From: Pollenia angustigena | Taxonomy: Eukaryota; Arthropoda; Insecta; Diptera; Polleniidae | DNA: 64,000 nt | Assembly: GCA_930367215.1 (NCBI GenBank) | Contig: OV884060.1 | Span: 211,919,253 to 211,983,252, forward strand | Reading direction: 5' to 3' | Shown here: one piece after another, positions 57,420 through 64,000 of the stretch | Numbering within the stretch: the first letter of the stretch is position 1 | Layout of the letters: each line of letters starts with the position of its first letter | The notes under the pieces: generated by a model | The model's database searches: none | The model's input: the letters and a program-made list of their open reading frames with translations, nothing else | What the model was told of the DNA's origin: nothing | Made by a program: the position numbers and the translations under genes

Positions 57420-57609
57420 AGGTATGCTGTACGAGGAAGCTCAGGAAGCGAGAAATAAAGACTATAGAACCTATAGATTACATCACTCGCGAAGAATTGG
57501 ACGTGGAGCCACTAATGAAGACGTAATGCATAATCTTTTATTGTCTTCAGACCCATTTATAAATAGATTTCGCTCAAAGCCGCAAATCAAAAAAATTGCA
57601 GTACGATAA
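57420..57609 (+). CDS. Unidentified coding-like block, possible last exon
   Basis: After TTTGTATCAG, which resembles a splice acceptor, an open frame reads GMLYEEAQEARNKDYRTYR, LHHSRRIGRGATNEDVMHNL, LLSSDPFINRFRSKPQIKKI and stops at 57609. Composition and third-position use look more coding than the surrounding AT-rich sequence. The segment is charged and helix-friendly. I do not recognise the family. It could be the end of a transposase or a captured host exon. It lies between a transposase remnant and a piggyBac-type element, so a mobile origin is more likely. Confidence 0.35.
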
Positions 57610-57643
57610 TGATATTAAAAAATTATTAAAAGACTATGCTTAA

Positions 57644-58186
57644 CCCTAGGATTCTTGGTAACTTGTTTCTACTAACTTCTCCTCTTGGTCTGGCCAGACC
57701 CCAATTAGAACAGCTACAAAGCGCAATTAAATAAAAAGTAAATATATATATTTTTTACTGAACTTATGCTTTTAACTTTAGATTATACGAATTTATTATA
57801 TAATTTTATTCTTTCATTATTTTATGTCACATGCAAGTCATCGAAAATGTAGTCTTTAATTTCGCACATTGCTTCTTCACATCTAGCACAGCTGAAACGA
57901 GTTTTGCTAGTGGTTTTTGTAGTTGAATTAAACTAAGCGCTTAATGGGCTGTAGTTTTCTGATTTGTTTCAAACTTGACTCATTCGATTCAGAACATATC
58001 ATTTATGCTTGAAAGATATTGCAAGCAAAAAAAAAATTTGGTCTGGCCAGACCAGAGGCTAATTTATTAGACTTTTACATACAACTGTAATTTCACCCTA
58101 CTAATTTGTTCCAACCGAACCCAAATTAGTTTCATTCGTCAGCACATATCATTTGGTATGGCCAGACCAAGACAGTATTCCTAGGG
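57644..58186. mobile_element. piggyBac-type miniature element (TTAA TSD) with GGTCTGGCCAGACC sites
   Basis: CCCTAGGATTCTTGG and mirrored CAGTATTCCTAGGG, with TTAA at 57640-57643 and 58187-58190. The palindrome GGTCTGGCCAGACC occurs near 57688 and 58042, and as GGTATGGCCAGACC near 58155. 543 bp, non-coding. Confidence 0.8.
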
Positions 58187-58618
58187 TTAAATAACGTATT
58201 CATGTTTCTTCTATTTGTTTTTTCTATGAGAGGTGGGCGCTAAAGTGGGCAGATCAGGTTATATTTTCAGGAGCCCAATCTACAATAATAATATTTATTT
58301 TTTGTAAAAATTTAGTTGATGCATTAAAAATCGAGGCAGTTACTTATTCAATGCAAGTAGTATGGGAAGTGGGCGGATATTTTTCAAATTTCACACAAAT
58401 GATTCTGAGTGTAAAATGCTATGAGTGTAAAATGCTATGTGCCAAAAAACAATGCCGTTGGTCAAAATTTAATTTTCACTTTGTATGAGAGGTGGGCGTA
58501 AAAGTGGGCGGATCATTTTGATTTTTCCATTATTTTCTTGATTCAAACCAAAAATGCCTATGTGCCAAGTTTCATTTTGTTCTTCGACAACTTTTTCTAT
58601 TTTTTGCCGCTCGTTCTA
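58187..58618. repeat. Repeat-like segment with GAGAGGTGGGCG blocks
   Basis: TATGAGAGGTGGGCGTAAAA and GTGGGCGGATCA occur at 58227 and 58484, and GAAGTGGGCGGATAT at 58369. Possibly part of the A/V repeat group. Not delimited. Confidence 0.4.
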
Positions 58619-59309
58619 CACTGATTAGAAAAGGCGACATAACTAACAGTACTATGACATGTGTCTTCGTTTTTGACCCCATGAGACTTTTCATCATGGT
58701 GATGTCAACCTTAACATAACTTGGCCAAAGTGCCAACAGGGTCAAAACGAAATGATGTCATCAATGGGATTACACATCGGCATCCCAGAAATGACGAACA
58801 TGTCCTCAGTGCGATGACGCAGTAACACCGGAGAAAAGACACATTAGCATCAATATAATGACAGTTTGACATAAAGTCAAAGTCATTGGAATTGACTTAA
58901 GTCAAAGTGAGAGAATATTATTATTTACTTACCCGTTACATATGTTTGTTGTAAGTTTGTTGAATTACGACCTTTGTTTACAGCAGAACTCTCAATAATA
59001 AATTATTCTACTTTAAAAACTTGATGTATTTAACCAAATAGTTTAAAAAAATTGAATATAGGACTTTTTGCTTGTTATAATACATTGAAATCATGAAAAT
59101 AATGTTAGTTATATACAATATGTGGCATCGAATTCATGTCCCTATAGTCATAAAATTTATGACACGTAAAAAATGACAAAATTGTACGAAGACGTTAGTC
59201 TTTGGATTGATGTTACTTTTTCCATCATTGATGCCATTTGTAGTAACATTGATGTCACAATTCTGATGTTAGGGCATCATCAATATGAAGATGTATTTTT
59301 CTATCAGTG
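58619..59309. mobile_element. TA-flanked element (CACTGATTAGAAAA ends)
   Basis: CACTGATTAGAAAAGGCGACAT-type left end mirrors GATGTATTTTTCTATCAGTG at the right. TA at 58617-58618 and 59310-59311. GATGTCA and ATGACA words are dense inside. 691 bp, no gene. Confidence 0.7.
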
Positions 59310-59426
59310 TATGAATTTCAACCAATGTGCGGCGTGCGATACTTGCCGTACAGTGCGCTTAACAATCGATTTATTGCAAAATTAATTTGGTAACAACAAT
59401 ATTTCCAAAAGTGGACTTATTCACTG

Positions 59427-59438
59427 CCCCCCCCCCCC
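59427..59438. repeat. C12 homopolymer
   Basis: Twelve consecutive C in AT-rich context. Confidence 0.9.
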
Positions 59439-59689
59439 TCGTTCGTGCGATTAATGCCTCTGGATTAATTTTCATGGGCCTATGTTAATTCATTGGCTTA
59501 TGCCAAAAAACTAGTAACTCTTGAATTAACCCAAATATTCTAGCCACCATTGACCCCATAAAAATTGGACTAATCGAATGGACCATGTAAACTTAACCGC
59601 TCCGGACATATGCCGGTAATCATGTTTAAAAAATAAATTCCATGAATTTATCAACCTGATTATGATATAAAAAATAGGTGAAAAAGTAT

Positions 59690-60190
59690 AGTCGGTCAAG
59701 CCCTACCATATGATACGCTTCAGTATTTAAAAACAAATTTTCGAGAGTATTTTGCTATATAAGTAGCGATAAATCTATGTTTCAAATTTCATTAAATTCT
59801 GTTAGTTTTGGAGAGGCAGAAACTACCCTCTTTCTCCCCTCGTGGTCCAATTTTTTAAAAAATACACAGCCTATATGTCCACATAAATATGGATCTATCT
59901 ATATTTTAAATTTCATTAAAATTGGTTTGATAGTGGATACAAAGATCCTATTCCGGAAAGAAGCTTGTATGGGGGCTATGTGAAATTATGGACCGATTCC
60001 CCTCTCTTTCAATAGGCTTGGTCCTTGTGACAATTAGAAGCAATGTACCAAATTTCATTAAAATTTCGACCTTTACTTTGCGCACAACGATGTCTGCCCG
60101 ACTCAAAAAGTGATTTTGAGTCGATCGGTATATTTTAAAGTGTTAAATACATCAGCACAAATGCAGAATACCCTCTCCACTATTGCGGCG
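59690..60190 (+). repeat. Repeat family V, fullest copy
   Basis: Begins AAAAGTATAGTCGGTCAAGC, continues with CCATATGATACGC, TTTCATTAAAATTGGTTTGA, AAATTATGGACCGATTCCCC and GAGTCGATCGGTATATTTTA, and ends ATACCCTCTCC...GGATACAAAT. Reversed fragments are inside the two hAT relatives at 5534 and 25484. Confidence 0.65.
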
Positions 60191-60241
60191 TGGATACAAA
60201 TATCATTCTAAGTTCTCATGCAACTAAAAAAACACCCTTTA

Positions 60242-61557
60242 TTATTAACGAACATTACAATCTCTAAAAGTTCAATCAAAACCATTTAAAATTCATAATG
60301 AAAAAAAAATCATGAATAAGTAATAAGAACAAGGTTATTGCACTTTTCCCAAGAAACAACAACAAAAACCTTAAATGTTGTAATAGTTAAAACACACAGA
60401 TATACAAATTTTTTTTATAGATTACATGCTTGTTGATGTTATTACTACTTGTATTGCATTGTGTAGTCATTGTCATCCAGTAAGCGCAGAGATACTTATT
60501 CTCATATTCTTACTCTTACAATTATTATCATCTGATGTTCTTGATGACTACATACTTACAAATAAACTCTCATATACATACTGTATAAACTTTGTAATAT
60601 TTACATTCATGATGTTCGTTAGTTCTCTGACATTATTATCAAGTTGAATGAATGAAAGAATCGTTGGATAAAGAGATGAATGTTCGCAGTAAATGTTAGT
60701 AAATATGTACGTATGTAGTACATAAAAAAGTAGGCGTTCAATAACAAAAACAAATATAAACATTTACAGAAGCAACTTTGTAGAATCAAACACACAATAA
60801 AAAACGATGACAATATTTAAAAAGTTTATCACCACTTGCATCGGACCAGAAAAAATTACATAGTACATCAGATGTTTGAAGGAATGAAGCACATAATGCT
60901 TGTAAAATGCAACATCACAAAGGGCAAGAATTAGCCCTCATCCAAATAGGAATGTATGAAGAATTTGATTAATCAAATTCCGGAAGCGGCATGGCCACAA
61001 ATCAAACTGGGTCATCAAACTCACATTTTTATGATTATATTACATGGTAATAAAAAAACTCACATGCATGATTTGAAGTCAGTTTGACAAAAATTTAAAA
61101 TAAATCACACATCACTAGTTTTTACACTTCTGAAGGGTTCAAATAGTACCCAATTTAAGATATTAAGGACAAGAAATGCTTAATATAGAAAGCCTTAGAA
61201 AAGCTTAAGATTGCACTGTAGGTAAAATTTACTACAGCATGGATTTTTGTCTAAAAAATGGGTGTAGGGAAGAAGGACAAATAAAAAAAAGGTTTAAAAC
61301 AGCGTAAGAGATTGTTAATATTTAAAATTGATGTTAATAAGTTTTTTTGTTTGAAAAAAAAAAACAACGTATTCCCAACTTTTGCGGAGATAGACGATTT
61401 TAAAAATACGTTTGAACTAGACCTGCATTGGAAAATTATCTCTCAGATGCGACAGAACGCATTTGAAAACTAAATTACTCCTGCTCCATTTTCCTAAAGT
61501 TTTTGTATAACATGTCATTACGATATGTAATCAATCGGATCTGCTTCTCTAGAAATC
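60242..61557. other. Non-coding stretch
   Basis: Small open frames on both strands have no recognisable domains. No bounded elements found. Confidence 0.5.
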
Positions 61558-61560
61558 TTA

Positions 61561-62064
61561 TACTATGTTCACACTTGGGTTCTTAAACGCTTTTAAGCAG
61601 CTCGAACGTGATTAAACTCTAATCACTTCAAAATCGGGATGATTACCCATACATTGAAGTGATTTGTTAATCACTTCAAATCGACATGATTACAACTAAA
61701 TCACTTCATAAACCACATAGAATCGACTGAACATACCTCAAACTGAGTATAATGTAGAATCGCCAACATAATCCTGTATAACCGGCCACGATTTCTGCTT
61801 AATGTTTTTATCATTTTTCCTTAAATAATTCATAAATTTTCACAATTTCGTCATTTAAATTATTAAAATAATCTTCTGATAACTTTATTAAAGCATTATT
61901 ATCCATTTTTAATACTTTAAAAAAAATATATAAATTTGTTTGTTGTGTTTTTTATTCTTAATCATCTGTCATCTTAATCATCTGAAATGGAGTGTGAACG
62001 GCTTTGATTAACTTAATCAGCATTTTGCTTAAACGCGTTTAAAAACCCAAATGTGAATATAGCA
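61561..62064. mobile_element. TTA-flanked element, PIF/Harbinger-like
   Basis: TACTATGTTCACACTTGGGT and mirrored ACCCAAATGTGAATATAGCA (approximate), with TTA at 61558-61560 and 62065-62067. The second layer AAACGC/GCGTTT follows. Interior ATCACTTC repeats lie at 61620-61705. Copy fragment at 47274. Confidence 0.7.
61811..61906 (-). CDS. 31-residue open frame in the Harbinger-like element
   Basis: Minus-strand frame MDNNALIKLSEDYFNNLNDE then IVKIYELFKEK and a stop. Acidic and amphipathic. The matching region in the 47274 fragment keeps the LIKLSE codons. Could be the first exon of a lost transposase or Myb-like partner, or chance. Very short, low confidence. Confidence 0.25.
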   Translation of the reverse strand: MDNNALIKLSEDYFNNLNDEIVKIYELFKEK

Positions 62065-62309
62065 TTAGAAGATCTATGGTATCTCTCAATTCTTCTTTAA
62101 GGAAAATAAGCAGAAAATCTGAAAACGTACAAATACAGTGTGGTCCAGCATGGGGTTTAAAAATTTAATTACTTTTTCGTTTATATATTTTTTTTATTTT
62201 GGAGTATAAGAAATTGAGATGTTCACAAAAATCAGAGATCACTTATATCAACGGAAAGTGCATACCGTTGACATTTAAATGACAAAATTTCGCCTTTAAA
62301 GCAATGATT

Positions 62310-62680
62310 CGTTGCTCGTACCCACCATCATGGCACCGTAGGAGATTTGCCTCGGAACGGTGGACCATGTTTAATTCGCACTGCAGGAAATATTGAACGC
62401 GTAGAGCAGACACATTGGCACTTTTCATTCGAATTTTTAGAGCAAATAAATTCCAGAAATTCGGAAATTAATTGGCCAGCGCGTTCGCGAGATAAGTCAG
62501 CACCCGACTATTTTCCTTTGGGTTATTTATATGAGCGAGTATATTCGTTCAAGCCCAAGACACTGCTTGAACTAAGGCTAAAGAAAGCGAATGGGTTATT
62601 TATATGAGCGAGTATATTCGTTCAAGCCCAAGACACTGCTTGAACTAAGGCTAAAGAAAGCGAATGCTCTGTAGCCCAAC
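62310..62680 (+). pseudogene. Tc1/mariner-like transposase, N- and C-terminal parts joined by internal deletion
   Basis: The plus frame gives HHHGTVGDLPRNGGPCLIRT then AGNIERVEQ, corresponding to the linker after the DNA-binding helix (GTV.D..R.GRP...RT.ENI.RV). It runs directly into NSRNSEINWPARSRDKSAPD, YFPLGYLYERVYSFKPKTL, the C-terminal catalytic block (ISRN....WP.RS.DL.P.D.FLWGYLK..VY..KP.T). About 200 residues including the first two catalytic acids are absent. Leu and Phe of the normal DL..DFFLWG are changed. A 73-bp tandem duplication (62520-62665) disrupts the end. Confidence 0.72.
62520..62665. repeat. 73-bp tandem duplication in the transposase remnant
   Basis: Two identical 73-base units starting GGGTTATTTATATGAGCGAG lie at 62520-62592 and 62593-62665. 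Confidence 0.88.
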
Positions 62681-63684
62681 AATATTCAAAATTTCGAATT
62701 TTGCGCTTCAACTTTAACTGCAGCGATTACTATAACTACGTTTTCTGTTGACACTACTTTGAAACTGCCGTTTTTAACACAGCTTGCAACGCTATTCGTA
62801 ACGTTGTACTACAGCGACTATTCTGTTTCTCACTTAAAGGCCATTGTTGCAGAAATTCGCGTGCTACACCTACAAATTTTAAAAGATGTTATACTACAAA
62901 ACACGGCCCATAATTGCTAAGCTAAAAACTGAACTCATTTAAGTGACATTAAGTATCGCCGATACATCGGTTTCGGCATCGGTTTCATCCCAAAAAAAAA
63001 AATTTTGCCTAAAGAGTTTGCTTTTTGGCGCTTACTTTTTTATGTGGTATGTGTTTAAAGGGCCTCATACCAGTTTAAATATAAGAGAAGAAGAACATAG
63101 GGAATTTTGTACAAAAAAATGTTTAATAGGGTAGAAAAATGGGGATCCCTACAGCAATTTTTAAATTTCATATCACTCAGTGCACTTCAATTAAAAATAT
63201 TCCTTTTTTAAGCTTTTCATTAATAAAACCAATTTTTTGTTTCATTTTTGATGTTGTTTTTAATATATTATTTTGAAATTTTTTAACATATCAGCTTTTT
63301 ATATTGGTTGAATACAATATAAAACTAGAAAACTTCTTACATTGTTAATAAAAAGATTTCTATTTTTAACAATAACAAAAATACCATTCCTTAAAGTCTC
63401 TGCTTACTCGGCACACATTTGACAAACAAGACAAGTGTTTAAATTAGAGAAAAGAAAAAGAGAGAACGACAACTCATATCCGACGAGGACAATGATAAAA
63501 CAACAAGCAGCACAGCAAACATAAACAATTCATAATTGATAACGCCGGGTTTTCAAGAAGGTATCACGCAATATGTGTTTCACATTTCTCGACACACTCT
63601 ATCGGGAGTACGTTGCGGGCGCACACACAAGGTTTCATCTATTTGGATGAAGTTCAGTTCTGTCTCGATGGTTTAATCAACAAG
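62681..63684. other. Non-coding stretch
   Basis: No recognised domain or element ends. Confidence 0.5.
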
Positions 63685-63720
63685 CAAGGCGAATTGACTA
63701 GAAGGTGGGTTCAAGTCAAC
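63685..63720. repeat. W-family left end without partner
   Basis: CAAGGCGAATTGACTAGAAG matches W termini. The right end was not found within the window. Confidence 0.5.
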
Positions 63721-63799
63721 ATATGGTGTTTTTTTTCCGTGGTCGACTTGTCAAAGTTTGTATACAAACTAGTTTTTTATGTAAACAAATCTGTTTTTA

Positions 63800-64000
63800 T
63801 ACCCTTCACCACAGGTGTAAAAGGGTATATATAAGTTTGTCATAACGTTTGTAATTTCCACAATATTGATTTTAGACCCCATAAAGTATATATATTCTGG
63901 GTCCATATGAGAAGAGAAGTTGATTTAACGATGTCCGTCTGTCCGTCTGTCCGTCTCACGTTTGATATGTGTTTTCCGGATAATCCAGACATGATAGCGG
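63800..64000 (-). repeat. Family A 3' region, running off the window
   Basis: TATACCCTTCACCACAGGTG at 63799 starts a reversed A copy: TTTGTAATTTCCACAATATTG, TATATTCTGGGTCC, then a GTCCGTCTGTCCGTCTGTCC microsatellite and GTTTTCCGGA at the window end. Confidence 0.7.

Larger units (their letters stand above)
55804..60239. mobile_element. Tc1/mariner-like element remnant spanning several later insertions
   Basis: TCGGGTGTTTTTTTTAGCTA at the left is mirrored by GTTGCATGAGAAC-type sequence at 60213-60239 (CTAAAAAAACACCCTT). TA at 55802-55803 and 60240-60241. An N-terminal transposase fragment sits just inside the left end. The 4.4 kb length is explained by inserts at 57644-58186, 58619-59309 and 59690-60190. 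It is possible that the two ends belong to different copies. Confidence 0.55.

Overview
This window is a stretch of AT-rich, repeat-dense animal DNA. It holds long non-coding spans, many homopolymer runs, no operon-like gene packing, remnants of insect-type non-LTR retrotransposons (RTE, CR1/Jockey group, an RNase H-bearing clade) and large numbers of short terminal-inverted-repeat (TIR) elements. This fits an insect genome, most likely a higher (calyptrate) fly. The species assignment is inference. I found no intact host gene in the 64 kb. The only long open frame is the reverse-transcriptase part of a 5'-truncated retrotransposon at 19857-21749.

Layout. 1-5.2 kb: a fragment of repeat family A, a CCCAAC-ended element split by a tRNA-carrying palindromic element, and two hAT-type miniature elements. 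5.4-9.6 kb: a 2.5 kb hAT-like element with smaller elements inside it, then one CAGT-ended (pogo-type) element nested in another. 10.4-16.3 kb: a GC-richer block ending in C30, element family B, a 1.4 kb pogo-type element inside a palindrome, and small TIR elements. 17-24.2 kb: RTE remnant, nested TIR elements, the CR1/Jockey-group retrotransposon, and a degenerate hAT. 24.3-31.3 kb: hAT-type and TA-flanked elements, including a 1,076 bp element built from about 20 half-sites of a palindromic motif. 32.3-35.1 kb: three-level nest (A holds B holds A'). 36.4-38.3 kb: palindromic tRNA element, deleted Tigger transposon, LINE RNase H remnant. 40-49 kb: family A/A' copies, pogo-type element, and a hAT with a recognisable transposase C-terminus that hosts the third tRNA element. 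50-60 kb: more hAT, piggyBac-type (TTAA) and Tc1/mariner-like elements. 60-64 kb: Harbinger-like element, transposase remnant, family A end.

The genes do not form a pathway. What links the sequence is successive transposition: target-site duplications (8 bp, TA, TTA, TTAA and 12-16 bp) can be read at many junctions, which gives an order of insertion. The most unusual entity is a repeat family seen in three copies (about 1000-1665, 36402-37223, 44570-45667). It carries a tRNA-like module, is arranged as an inverted duplication, and in two copies has LINE-like 12-16 bp target duplications. All element calls come from reading the sequence by eye. Boundaries marked approximate could shift by tens of bases.
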